NCBI RefSeq assembly: GCF_947623445.1
Contig: NC_135242.1
Location: forward strand, 1,426,001 to 1,490,000
Direction: 5' to 3'
DNA: 64,000 nucleotides
Origin: Clavelina lepadiformis
Taxonomy: Eukaryota; Chordata; Ascidiacea; Aplousobranchia; Clavelinidae
Made by a program: the position numbers and the translations under genes. Under the pieces are notes generated by a model that saw only the letters and a program-made list of their open reading frames with translations, did no database searches and had not been told where the DNA came from. Below, piece by piece: positions 36,901-48,558 of the stretch (its first letter is position 1; each line of letters starts with the position of its first letter).

Positions 36901-39419
36901 TGAACTTAAATGCATGCAGTTTGAAAGCATGTGTTGTGTAAGGTGCGCATAAAGCGACGAAATCAACCTGACGTGACACGCAGGTAAATATAACACCAAC
37001 CTTTCATTCATGGCATTTGACTAAAAACATGAAACTTAATGACTAAATCACTGGCATATCCGGCCAGGAAAACCAGCTGAAAATAACAAGCCGGCAACAT
37101 TTCATGATTTATGTTTCAGATTGTAAACAGAGCTATGACAACAGCAATTAAGCTTGATGCACTCCTTAAGAAGACAAACCTTGCTCAAACTTTAATCTAT
37201 TGTATTTTTCAAAAGTCTCTTGCTGGGCAAGTTGTTGGATCTAAAAAAAAACAAACCAGTTTGAACAAGGAACAAAACAAGCAAGTGAATGCACTTGGAG
37301 TAACTAATATTATGATGATTGATACAAAATAAATATCAACAATCATATCAATAATTATATCAATGACCAATTCGTAACTTCATACTGTACATTATGCATG
37401 TATGATCAATGAAACCATAATACAACTTATAGAATATTTCATATTTGTACTGATTGATATTTGTATAAGTCAGCAAATAACAAATTAGTTCAAATTTTCG
37501 ACTGTTACCTCATCACTACTGATAGCTCCTGCCTTTGAACACTCAGCATCCGGGCATGTTATTGACAACACAACTCCATCTCGGATAAGAACCTCAACGT
37601 AGCTTTGCATGCACTGGAAGCACAAATGATTCAATGATAATAAACAACGAACTTTTTACTCTGACAATGAGGTTCTTTAATGTTCATCAAAAATATAAAT
37701 TACCCTAATTAAGATGAAACAGTTAAAGCTGGTTAACTTAAGTCCGCTTTACTTATATAACTTTGATTACTTCAAAATAGCTTTACTGGCCATGGAAAAT
37801 GTCTGAGAAAACGCACATGAAATTAATTCCGGATTGAAGCCTTTAACAAAGCATTTCAATACACTTAAAGCATTTAGTTGGTCCGGATTATCTGGATATG
37901 CAAGCGGCTACTTAGTGCTACTAGCATTTGTTACTTACAAATTAAGCATGAAATCACTCATCATGATTATGATCGACAGAGTACAGGAATTGACAGGTCA
38001 TCATATATCAACACTAATTATTATTGGCAACTCGAAAAACGTGTCCCTGACATTGTAAAGTAATAAAGGATGGTGTTGGGTTCCTTAAAAGTTTGGTGTT
38101 GGGTTGAGTAATGTAATAAACCTGCCATTGGGGCAATTACTTCAAACAGTCTAAGCTGTATTTTGGTCTTAACTGATTAACTCGTATTGTCTTTATGTAA
38201 TGGGCGTTCACTTTTGCACTATTCATTGACTACAATATTTGAAGTTCATACAACAAAAGATTTATTTTGGTTTACTATATCTTACAGTTACTGAGATCTT
38301 AAACCACAAAAAAAGCATAGTTGGGCCTATTGCATCTTATTCGATGTTGCCTGCAACGTAAAAACATTAAAAATACAAGTTTTAGTCAAAAACTATCCAC
38401 TTAAAATAAGTGTGTAAACCATATAATTGTTCTAAAAGCTCCACTATTTCTTTAGTTATATATGTACATGTATACTGCATGGACCATAAAATATTATTAA
38501 ACAGTTATCTTTTAAAGTATATTAACATTTCGTACCAGTATACAGTAAAATGTGTTTAGCTTATCACTTTTTACAGGACAATGAAAAAATAATAATTTGA
38601 AACAAAATTAGAAGTGATCGACATAAGTGTGAGGTTACATCGAGAGATGGTCGCGTGCCTCGACAAGGGAGTTTTTACACCTTTTATATACAGTATAATT
38701 GTCTCTTACCGGCCGCCGTTGAAGTTACTGATTGGTTAAACCGGTCGCTACAATTTACATTTAACAAACTTTGACTTTTACACATATTTGAAAAAGTTAA
38801 CGAACCTGTTTGCAAAAGCGGCACCCACAAGATGAAATCGAAAAGACGTCAGTTTGGTGGAAAAAATCATCGAAACACAATTTGCAAGTAAATGGCTCTA
38901 CAATATTTTATACAAAATATTTCACCAAGTTTTGTTGGCGCAAATATTAGGCTATTACAGTAAAAACGTTTGATATGCCCACCTTCATACCCGACCAGTT
39001 TGGTCGTGATACACCTCAATGCGACAGATTTTACGCCATGAACCACATTCAACAATAATGTAAACAGAACTAACGTAACTAGAAAACTGTTAATCTGATT
39101 TCCGACAAATGTTGACCATTCATGTTAGAAAATTGAATGGAATCATTGAAGCAAATTGGGTGGTTCCAACCAATGTTCACATTATAATTAATTATTTTAT
39201 TAAATATTATAATACAAATTCACATTATAATGAAATCACCCTAAGTGTATGAACAGGCTTACCTTCTACTTTTGCAGTTACTGTGTTAAGGCATTCCTTT
39301 GAAGGAATTTTACGAAGAGGGTCCGTATCCATAGTGTCTGAGAAACTTGAACAGGATGAACTTAATTGAGATTCATTTCTGTTTGTCTCAACTTCATTTC
39401 TTACTTCAGTAGATGACAT
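33990..39419 (-). CDS. RNF144: RBR-type E3 ubiquitin ligase, RNF144-like, with C-terminal transmembrane segment
   Basis: Eleven exons join in frame to 392 aa: 39419-39263, 38897-38806, 37613-37509, 37240-37180, 36614-36490, 35569-35534, 35430-35354, 35095-34951, 34721-34632, 34466-34356, 34169-33990. A Ser/Thr-rich N-terminal extension (1-54) precedes RING1 (CKLC...[14 protein letters not shown]...TCPDAEC). The IBR is residues 139-205 ([15 protein letters not shown]...[16 protein letters not shown]). RING2 starts at about 232 ([30 protein letters not shown]); the Cys after DRG is the position of the catalytic thioester cysteine. Residues 297-327 are a hydrophobic anchor ([20 protein letters not shown]) followed by CCKCKECC. 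The polar tail is longer than in human RNF144A as recalled (total about 292 aa). RBR ligases pass ubiquitin from E2 through the RING2 cysteine; RNF144 proteins are membrane anchored. A or B paralog cannot be told. Confidence 0.94.
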
Positions 39420-40882
39420 GACAGGTCGCCGGCGTTACGGCTGTTTATCAACACAACATGGCCAGCTATAACTCGTTTTATTAAGTTTTTTGGATCTTCT
39501 ATCAAATTCAAAAATTAAAAAATTGATCAGATTACATTCCTGGGATTCGGGAAACTCATATCATCGTATTGTCAGCACAACCCACCAGTGTAGGTTACTC
39601 CTAGTTCATCTATCAGTCTATATTATAAACTAGGTACATGTTCGATTGAAAAGCTGATTTTTTTTCAAAATAAACTACTAAAACAAGGTTAATACTGTAA
39701 AACTGACAACAGATAACCTCAATTACGTATAACACTTTCACGAAAATTTCTTTTAAACACACAGCCAGGGTTATCATAGAAAATTCAACATCTCTACGTC
39801 ATAAAATTAGAATGTTGCTCCCATAAGTCGTCACAAACAATAAGGCTGAAACCAGGTTGAGCATCTGCGTCACTGGCGCATCACGTCACGCATCATTAGT
39901 TTACTTACAACAGCATTGAGTACCGATACTACAAGTCTGTTTTACGGTTGATGTGCAGCTTACATGCAGATAAAATTACCCATGTTTATATTAACATGAC
40001 TAACAAAACTAATAAAATAATTCTAAAAAAATAAAATGTAAACTAGTATGAAAAAAAAGCTTGCTGGGCGCTGGGCTCGCAATAATACGGCACAGTAATA
40101 GTGGGCTCGCAATAATGTTCCAATGTTGTGATGACCATGGGCAAGGCATAAACGTTGCAAGATCTTGTTCAGTGGTGCTTATGAGCAATTCTAAATTCGT
40201 GAGATACAGAACAATTTAAGACCAAATAAAAAGTATGTGAGTTTGTGTATGAGAATTTGCACAAAGGATAGCTTAAAAATTGCAGTTCGCCAAGTTTAAG
40301 TCGTGCAAAGAATTTTCTCAGTCACACGATGAACATTAATAATTTTATGCCGTACCGAGTTGTCTCCCTCAAAATCTCTATAATATTTCCTTGATCTTTG
40401 GTCTCCTTGGGCATGATCGCTTAAGCGTAGTCCTAGCATCCCATGCTTCTTAGGGCTTATTGATTTTTCTTTCTAGGATCAGCCTTCGAACACATTGATA
40501 CTTCTGACGAAAAAGTTATCTTTTAAAACTTTTTAAAAACTTGTTTTCACGACAAGACGATAAATAAACTCGAAATACGTAAATTTATAAAACAAAGTAA
40601 GAATGTGGTTCTGCCAAATTTGAAGCAACCAGTCTTAGTAATGTGTTTCGGCGTCGGGTATTTTGTGATACACTTAGGAACCCTTATTATTATCCCGCTT
40701 TATTGGAATGAAAACACCGCTGTTCATGCTGAACGTGTGGTCTAAACCTACTGACCTATAGGTTCCCTGCGCATAATTGCCTTTATGTTCAAAATTCTAT
40801 ATTATGAATATTACAGTGGCATGGTGCAAATTTTAGCATTACAGTTATTGGTGCACTGAAAACAAATTTTCCAGTAGGTTAC
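39420..40882. other. Intergenic, RNF144 promoter side
   Basis: About 1.46 kb upstream of the RNF144 start. A short duplication (GGGCTCGCAATAAT at about 40073 and 40102) is visible. No coding sequence was recognised. Confidence 0.4.
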
Positions 40883-41225
40883 TGTGATAATAAGGGCATA
40901 TTATACTATACAGATCGAATATAGTGTAGACTTCCTGCTTTCGGAGATTTGCGAAGCTTTACAATGCGTGACGATGACTTCCTGTTTTCCGTTTTAAGTC
41001 GTGACATAAATGTCGTGCCTGCCTATCCTGCGTGTATTATTCACAGCTGTTCAATGCATTGTTTCTGCTAAGATAATCGCTGCAACATGGACGTCTTTAT
41101 GCTGTTGACAGACCAATGTTTTGTTTAAATGTATTTGTTAAAAGAAGTTTCAAAATAATCAGTATATACCATTGTTGAATTAAATTTAAAGTAGCTCAGC
41201 TTCCATATACCTCCTTTCCATTACA
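40883..41225. mobile_element. Solo-LTR-like fossil (older copy)
   Basis: The segment begins TGTGATAA and ends CCATTACA (TG...CA ends). It shares ordered internal blocks with the clearer solo LTR at 61156-61553: a TGCGTGACG block, TGCAACATG followed by TGCTGTTG, and AAGAAGTTTCAAAATAATCAG. No matching target duplication flanks it and divergence is high, so it is the older of the two. Family Ty3-like or BEL-like cannot be settled. No internal coding region is present. Confidence 0.42.
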
Positions 41226-42008
41226 AGCTGATTCCCCAGGTGTCATATACCTCACTTTTCGTCACAGTATGTAGGCCAGTGATTTCCAAAGTGAGGGCTA
41301 GCGCCTCTGTGGGTGCGATGAAGTGGCATCGAGAGTAAATCGTGACAATTTCAAGAGCAGGATAATAAGCAAGTTTTAGTCATTTTTTGCTTAAAAATAA
41401 ACACGAAGCAGAAAGATGTTGACTGTACGAGCTTTGTGACAGATAATGTTGTATTTTTGTTGGCAACGTTGCTTCACTGAGTAAATCGTTTTTGAATAGT
41501 AGTACTCTCAACCGGGATTCTGGCTTTGAAAGATTAATATAGATGAAGCCTGACTCTACACTTTTCGAAAGAGGTATGTCTTGACCTTGTAAGAAATGTT
41601 GTAGTTGTAGAAATAGACCCATCATATGTCGAGTCATTGTAAAAAGAAACAAATTTCAGGCTAAATTTAGTGCTGATTTTGCAAGCATGCACATGTTTGT
41701 TTCCCACTTATCAAAGTGGTTAATAAATTTGTTTTTACTTTTTTGTTGAATGTGTGTTTGAGCACAATTTAAGTTCATGTTTCAAAAAGTTATGGAAACA
41801 CTGTTATAGACCTATACTGTGCAGCCGAACTGCAGACTATGGCTGTTTTCAGCAAGATCTTGGCTGTGCCAAATATATATCCAGCATAATGTTTTAGTTT
41901 TTTATTATTGCAGGTTGATTAAAAAGAAGTTTTTATTGACACAAGTTTTGTAAGGCTTCATTGTTAACCTTATCCTTTTACAAGTGAAATAGTTCAAGCA
42001 AACTCTGA
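41226..42008. other. Spacer with a possible hAT-like terminus
   Basis: At 41276-41310 the sequence CCAGTGATTTCCAAAGTGAGG resembles the CAGTG(G/A)TTTCCAAA terminus of hAT elements. No partner terminus or transposase was identified. The rest is unassigned upstream sequence of the zinc-finger gene. Confidence 0.3.
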
Positions 42009-43328
42009 ATGTTTAAAATGTCTGATGATATAGGATGTAAACTTGTTCAGGAGGAGCCACTCGCAAAGCTGATCTTCGAGGAATTACAAGGATTTCGAAA
42101 GGAAATCAGACAGGAACTCAGGATTTTGATCGATCTGTTCAAGCAGTTCATGTCAGTTCAGACCAGAAGAAGAACATTAAATACCTCTTTGGATTCTACG
42201 TCCAATGCCACACATCCGTTGACATCCGCATATGACGAGATCTGCAGTCTGAAGTCGGTCCAAAGCACAAATGAAACTCTTAAAATTACACCTGTTAGTG
42301 ATATGATGCAGAAAGAAACCAATCATCCACAAAAGGTTAACAAAAAGATCTTTATGATTCCTCACATCAAATCAGGTGTTTTGTTTATAAACAATCAATC
42401 TTTGCAAGCTGCTTGTCCGGAAAAGGATTTGTCTTTGAGCGTTGTTCCATGTAAGAGAGAAAATATAAGATCAATTTCTCCTGAAGGTAAAGTGGCACAA
42501 ATGACAGATAACTCACTTTCCAAGGACAAAATTTCATCAAGTTTTTATGAACCAGCTGGAAGGAATGAACCTGTGGATGATGATTATTCCACAGATAATA
42601 CCGATGAAAGTGGTGATATTGTCGAAGACAGTTTTCCAACGAGAACAACATCATCATGTGAACCCTGTGTTGAGGATGACGAGGACAAGAAGCTTACTGT
42701 TTCATGTCAGATATGTTCAAGAATATTTGTGAATAACGCTTCACTTAAGTTACATTTGCGTAGTCATGCTGTTGTTGATGTTGGTAGTGTGAAAAATGAC
42801 GGCAGTAAATCTGTAAAAATCTCAATTTTGGAGAAACAAAGTAATACTTTCAGTGAAGGCGATCTCATTAAATCTAAAAACAATGAACCCAAGAAAAGGT
42901 CACTTTCAGAAGCATCTGATAATTTGTTCAATGGCAATGCGAAAAGGATGAGTTATCAATGTGAATTCTGTCACAAAATATTTACTATGGCGTCAAAGCT
43001 TGACTTCCACGTCAAACATCAACATTCGGACAATCGGTACCTTTGCAAACACTGTGACAAATCATACAATAAGAAGGTGCTTTTGTTAGAGCACCTAAAA
43101 ACTCACACTGGCGAACGTTTTCAGTGTCACAAATGCAAACGTCTGTTTAAGGTGTTTGAAACTTACAAAAATCACTGCACCATATGTTTAAAATATAAGT
43201 TTTGTTGCAAAATTTGTAACGAAGAATTCATGAGCAGGAGACATTACGATAGACATATGAATAGTCGCGCTCATGCCATGAAAAGAGCCAATGTAATGAA
43301 TGTGAATGGAAACACTCCACCGACGTAA
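42009..43328 (+). CDS. C2H2 zinc-finger protein, single exon, diverged
   Basis: 439 aa in one frame; the alternative start three codons on (MSDD) is equally possible. Residues 15-50 form an acidic, amphipathic, probably coiled-coil segment (IFEELQGFRKEIRQEL) reminiscent of the leader of the tandem genes downstream, though not clearly alignable. The middle (50-225) is polar and Ser/Thr-rich with an acidic run around 180-220. Fingers: about 231-253 (CQICSRIF...HLRSH), 316-339 (CEFCHKIF), 343-365 (CKHCDKSY), 371-393 (CHKCKRLF, ending H-x3-C, a C2HC variant) and 398-421 (CKICNEEF...RAH). Only one TGER linker occurs. A nuclear DNA-binding role is likely from the finger type; no ortholog is recognised. 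AATAAA follows at 43660. Confidence 0.85.
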   Translation: MFKMSDDIGCKLVQEEPLAKLIFEELQGFRKEIRQELRILIDLFKQFMSVQTRRRTLNTSLDSTSNATHPLTSAYDEICSLKSVQSTNETLKITPVSDMMQKETNHPQKVNKKIFMIPHIKSGVLFINNQSLQAACPEKDLSLSVVPCKRENIRSISPEGKVAQMTDNSLSKDKISSSFYEPAGRNEPVDDDYSTDNTDESGDIVEDSFPTRTTSSCEPCVEDDEDKKLTVSCQICSRIFVNNASLKLHLRSHAVVDVGSVKNDGSKSVKISILEKQSNTFSEGDLIKSKNNEPKKRSLSEASDNLFNGNAKRMSYQCEFCHKIFTMASKLDFHVKHQHSDNRYLCKHCDKSYNKKVLLLEHLKTHTGERFQCHKCKRLFKVFETYKNHCTICLKYKFCCKICNEEFMSRRHYDRHMNSRAHAMKRANVMNVNGNTPPT

Positions 43329-44303
43329 AACATTCAAAGTTTTTCGCGACTAAAGATTGTTTTAGCCGAAAATGTTCATGAAGGAGGGGATTTGTAGCAA
43401 AATCTTTGGTAATCCAATGACTCACAGGAATTCTGTTAATGTTAATCATTTTAATGCTTGATTACGTTGTTTTGCTGATAAACTGTGTGGTGTAACATGA
43501 CATAAATAGCTAACGCAACCCTGTTCATCACATTTTTTTATAAAAAAATACCACTTTTGCCTACGATTAACATTGTGGCATGAAATTTAGAGACTATGGC
43601 AGCTAAATGCCAAAAAAAGGCTAAATTACTTGTCCTAGTCCATCACCCTCTGCAAAAACAATAAAAATGAATTGATCACTGCAAATGATAAATGCCGCAA
43701 TCTCGAGCATCAACGTAATTCAACTTTGAATGTTATCTGCGTCTTTAATTCTTCTGTTCCTTTCTATTTTCCCGGTCATTTTTTCTTTTTTAACTGCTTG
43801 ACGAGAATATGTGGGATTCAAGTTGAAAGATTGCCAAAAAATCTTGGCGTTTGTGGCTTGCATACTATTACTATAAGTGTTTTTATTTCAAAGCAATTAA
43901 AGCCTGAATTACAGGAATTAACAGTGAAACTATTAGGTTTTGTGGAAATGATGATAAACATATTTTGCATGGCGTGTGCTAGCTCGTTCTTTTTCCATAG
44001 TTAGGATTGTTTATTGATTATCTTTTCAGGTGATCATGTGAAATGTTTCAATTGTGCTGAGCGTAGTCAATCGTTAACAATAGACGTTCTAATATTCATT
44101 AATAGCCTACTTTGGACTGACTGGAAAGTCAAACTTGTGTTTTACGAAATCATTGTGTAATAGTTTTCCATGCAGAAATACGCAACTCACAATTGAAATC
44201 CGCCAAGTTTTTACTCCAGAATACTTTACACCTTTAGTATATAAAATCTAAAGAAAGTGATGTATCATTACGATTTCAACCATGTTCTAGTTATTAATAA
44301 CAT
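43329..44303. other. 3' flank of the first zinc-finger gene
   Basis: About 1 kb including the AATAAA at 43660-43665 (332 bp after the stop), which probably ends the transcript. A 110-codon frame at 43672-44004 has no recognisable motif and is not called. Confidence 0.45.
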
Positions 44304-45589
44304 AACATGCCGTTATGGGTTTTTCTTTTTATGTGATGTGTTGTTATGTTTTTAAATTCCATGCACAAAATTTGTAAATAATCATAATTCAAGATAACCC
44401 TTGTCTTTTTGTATGTACAGGTGGATGAAGAAATGAATTAGATTTATTGAGTGTTTTGTTTAAAAATAGAGACAATGTTTGCCATAATCGGCAATTCAAT
44501 GAAATCGCTGTGTCTGACTTGGTGAACAATGCACCCATCTCAATCAACTGCATTTGCTGTGGAAAAATAAAAATGTGAATCGTGTCTGAGTTTGTGTTAA
44601 ATCAACCTATCCACAGCTCCTAAGTGAAGAACAAGGAGATTGCAATGATCATGACCATTCGGTATCTAACTGTCTATAGTTCAGCGCTTCATAACAATGG
44701 GTCAGTAAGCATGCCAAAATGTTTCTAACAAAATGTGACAATTGTTAAGTAGGATTTGTAGGCTATTGTAAACACATTTTTTGATAATAGGGTATTTTAA
44801 TTGGACTTGTCTGTAATATTTGACTAAATATTATATTAGCAGTGTTGCACGCAAAAATGTTTTTTTGAGGATTTGCATAAAATCATATAATGACAGATTA
44901 CGATAAATGCAGTTTCAATAAAAACAAGCCTTTGAAGAGAAAACTACGGAGCAGCATGCACATGTGATAAAACTTACAAATTTTGATAAACTTTTCCCAT
45001 CACTTGAATGCTTTTTATTTGTTTGGCTGACGGCGCAAGCATTACATCAACTAGAGTTCAGCTATCTAGCCCCAGCTATTTATTTAAGTATTCCAATTTG
45101 CTAATAATTATAACTTGTTAAAACTTAAGAAAAGCTGAACTGACACAGCATTTCAGTAACCTAATTGTTAATTCATAATTGTGACATACCTGTAACTTTG
45201 TTGTTCTTGTTCTCATTCTGGAGATCTTTGTGATATCATTAAAATGTATCAATACATCATGCATGAAAATTAAGTAAGTTTCATTCATTTAAACAGGAGT
45301 TTTCGTAAGCTGCAGCTTGCTTTATCAGATTTAAAACGTAGGCAAAAATATTTTCGAAATAAATACTCAAGTGTCCATAAGGTAATGTCAAAATCCATAG
45401 CGACGTAATGATAAATAAAGAAAGTCATCCACGTAACCAAACTGCTCGTCAAAATTGATGCAATTTGACAGTGGATATGACACAAAGGATAGGTATTCAG
45501 AAATTATGGAATATAATTATAAAAAAATCTAAATAATAGATCTATATAATCTAAATTTGATTAAATCAAACATATAATTTGGTCCTGAC

Positions 45590-45745
45590 AAGAGGCTGGA
45601 AATTTGAGAGAGGAGTTTGGGGGTTTGAGACTGTAAAGTTTAACCAAATCCCAGTGCAGAATTGTAAATTAGTGAGCACCAAAAAACAATTGTCCGCAAA
45701 ATATTGGCTCACAAATTGCAAAATGTTGGAAGCACTGCTTTAGAT
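45590..45745. mobile_element. hAT-like terminal fragment (left copy)
   Basis: Read on the minus strand this begins CAGTGCTTCCAACATTTTG, near the hAT terminal consensus, and continues into unassigned sequence. The same fragment occurs at 52275-52440, so it was present before the segmental duplication. No transposase frame was recognised. Confidence 0.3.
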
Positions 45746-46029
45746 AATACCGGATACAATTTTGCCCCAAACAGAAATTTCCATTAATAAGTGATTTCAA
45801 GTGATATTAGAATTAGAAAATCCATTTTCAGATAGTTGGAGAAGACAACAAGACAAGTATTATTTAGTGATTAAACACGTTTGCATGATACAAAAGAATT
45901 GCTCATACTATCACCTTGAGCAAATTTTTCATTATGTTGTTTTAAATGTTTTGACTGTGGTGTGTCGTATCACGACAAGGTGAAATAGAATGCATCAATG
46001 CAACCACCTAAAATGTTTCAATCACATCA

Positions 46030-46470
46030 ATGGTCATTGATCAGTGGTTTTCAACTTCACATCAAACAGACTTTAACAACTAATTCGGATATAACTTTCC
46101 TAAATGTGTTGCTCTAAGATTTTTAAGTGATTTTAACACTGTTTATGGTGTGTGCCAATTGTGGGTTAGTTTAGGTGAAACTGGTGTGTAATTTCATTTA
46201 AGATGATTTTGTGTGTTTTACATGTTGAAATTTTGTGGAAGTCTTTAGAAACCTATTCTTCCAAAACAACAGGGAATCTTTTTTATTTTCGTTTTTGTAT
46301 GTGACAATCATTGCTGTTCTTTACTTTGTAATAAAGTTAGTGAATATTATTTAGATTTATTATTTTTATTACAACAATTTTGGTTGCACTTTATCAGTTT
46401 TCTTCTATCGAGAAAATCCTGAAATATTTTAAGTTTTTTTTTCAGCAAATACATTATAAAGTTGTATAAT
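46030..46470 (+). repeat. Shared 5' module of the zinc-finger family
   Basis: A roughly 450-bp block precedes most family members. It starts near TCAATGGTCATTGATCAGTG, passes CAGACTTTAACA and GTTTTACATGTTGAAA, and ends at a pyrimidine tract plus CAG about 30-40 bp before the ATG. Copies occur at about 46030, 50500 (no gene follows), 52770, 55560 (partial), 58300 and 61880. The ending TTTTTTTTCAG looks like a splice or trans-splice acceptor, so the coding exon probably receives a spliced leader. Confidence 0.7.
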
Positions 46471-46482
46471 AATAATCAGACA

Positions 46483-47455
46483 ATGGAGTGTCATCCAGTT
46501 GGTATGCAAGTTGACGTTTTATTAAAAACAGTCAGTGATATGATTTCACAAGAATTTAAATCAATGCGACAAGATATGAGAAAGGAATTTGTACAAATGC
46601 AAGAAAGCATGGAAGATGTGATTTCAACGCTTCTTGCAGAGATAAAGAAAACTGAAACCATGAACAATGCAATGCTAGTTGAAGAAACATCACAAATAAC
46701 AGTTGTAAAATCAGATATCAGCCTTAATATTGAGGAAGTTTATTCTGAGAAGGCACCAGTCTTTCCTCTTGTGGAAGTTATCAAAGAAGAACCTTTGCTG
46801 TTGGAAGAATATGAGGTTTCACAGACTGAGATTGATGACCCAAATATATCCATGTTAAATAAATTTCTTCCTCAATCAGATATTGGAGTAAATGCCACAG
46901 TTAACATTATTAAACCACAAAGCTGTGTTACAAGAAATTTAGATGAAGAATGCAGCGATTCTGTAAAGGAGAATCTCAATAAATCCACTGCAATTGAAAA
47001 AATTTGATGCTCAGTTGTTTGTTGGAAATAACAAAGAAAAGCAATTTTCTTGCTACTTTTGTGATAAATCATTCAAATACAAACAAAACATGAAAGTTCA
47101 TCTAAGAACTCACACTGGAGAGCGACCTTACCAATGCAATTTGTGCCACAAGTAATTTACCAAAGGCAACAATTTAAAAGATCATATTAGAGTTCATACT
47201 GGTGAACGACCTTATCAATGCCAGGTGTGTCAAAAGTCTTTTACCCAAAGCAACCATTTGAAGTCTCATATGAAAATCCTTCACACAAAGCAGCAGTTTA
47301 AAAGCTCATATGGTCAAAGCAAAGCACACACTAGAGAGCGACCCTATCTTGGCCATATTCGTCAAAAGTCATCTTTCCAATAGAGAATTTTGCGGAGTCA
47401 TGAAACTATTCACACTGGAAAGCGACCTTTTAACAAAGTTTATTTTTGGTCAAAA
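46483..47455 (+). pseudogene. Tandem zinc-finger copy A, broken
   Basis: The leader MECHPVGMQVDVLL and coil ([16 protein letters not shown]) are intact, as is the acidic module ([15 protein letters not shown]). A small deletion at about 46995, relative to copies D and E, then shifts the frame to an immediate stop. In the shifted frame the first finger ([11 protein letters not shown]) continues into a second (CNLCHK) interrupted by TAA at about 47150, and the remaining two or three fingers are degenerate. Leader and finger array remain alignable to the intact copy at 58740. Confidence 0.85.
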
Positions 47456-47689
47456 GTCATTTAAATATTTTGTAAATAATATTTTGTAAATGGCAATCTA
47501 AATATTTTGAAAAGGAGAAAAACATTTACAAACCATTCATGCCAATGCTGCATTCATTTTTTTGTGTTTCTTTTTGTCCACTTTTACATGTTTTATCAAT
47601 AACTTTTACATGTTTCATGAAACATAAAGTTGCACTATGTGTTTTGGCAAATATGTTGTTTTTTCAGGAAGTTTGTCAATGCTAGCTGT

Positions 47690-48060
47690 GTGAAATGTCA
47701 TTTACCTAAACCAGCAATTAGAAAACTCACATGATAACAAACATTAAAGAGCAACCTTATCAATGCCAGGTGTGTCACATGTCATTAACATGAAGCACCG
47801 ATTTGTAAGACCATACGACTACCTATTATAGCACCATAAAACTATGCATTGTCATCCAGATTATAGGCTGGTTGATGTTTTATCCAAAGCAATCAGTGAT
47901 TTGATATCACAAGAATTCAAATCAATGCGATTTGATATGCAGATGGAAGAAACAAAGGAAACTAAAACCATGAACATTGCAATGTCCCACCTAAGAAACA
48001 TCACTACCATTAGTGTCAGATGACAAGTATGTGTTTTCCCAAGACTCCCATTACCGTTAT
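47690..48060 (+). pseudogene. Degenerate finger plus second leader fragment
   Basis: Remnant fingers (PAIRKLT, CQVCHMSL) are followed at about 47848 by a leader-like segment, [32 protein letters not shown], then KETKTMNIAMS. A divergent subfamily of leader fragments lacking any finger array follows nearly every unit (also near 53750, 57780, 61005 and 63641). The sequence after it (ISVR..VCVFPRLPLPL) is shared by all of them. Confidence 0.7.
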
Positions 48061-48558
48061 GCGTTGCATTTTGTTTGTCTTGTATTCTTGTATTTTTTGC
48101 TTGTATTCTTTAGCAGTACGACGAAGGAATGTCTAGAAGCACTGTGTGTGAGGAAATTTCATCGCATCTCGCTGAGGCATTGTTTGTATTGAAACGATTG
48201 TTTAACCAGGTTGAAAACTTAACCAAGCAAGGCAATTCGAATTGTTATTAATCATCATTAAATTAAACAATGATGTCATAAACGAAACTGTTGAAACGGT
48301 TGGAATAGTTTTCACTAGTACAAATTTGATTTCCTGTTTTTTTTTGTGTTCCTCTTTAAACGCATCATAATTTTTGTCAACTGGCACAGCAAGCATATTT
48401 ATTACAATTTACTTATAACATTTCAATTCAAATTTTTGGCATTGACATATTATTACTCAAATTAATATGTTGCTTTTCATTGAAACTTTTTATTTTTCAC
48501 GTTTTCAGCCAATTGTTTGTATAGTTTTATAATATTTTTATTGTATCACAATCAAACG

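Larger units (their letters stand above)
44304..46630 (+). repeat. Segmental duplication, left copy
   Basis: About 2.3 kb closely matches 51004-53357 in the same orientation. The shared stretch starts at AACATGC(C/T)GTTATGGG, includes a hAT-like terminus and the common upstream region of the zinc-finger family, and ends inside the N-terminal coding segment of a zinc-finger copy. Small indels are scattered through it. Confidence 0.85.

Noticed and set aside
41380-41652. 90-codon minus-strand frame next to the hAT-like terminus as a transposase end
   Set aside because: SKPESRLR vaguely resembles hAT C-termini but the rest does not; too weak to call.
43672-44004. 110-codon plus-strand open frame
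   Set aside because: Low-complexity Phe-rich content, starts just after a poly(A) signal, no recognisable motif.
46483-46660. KRAB, ZAD, BTB or SCAN domain in the zinc-finger leader
   Set aside because: The residue patterns of those domains (for example the ZAD cysteines or the KRAB A-box) are not present.
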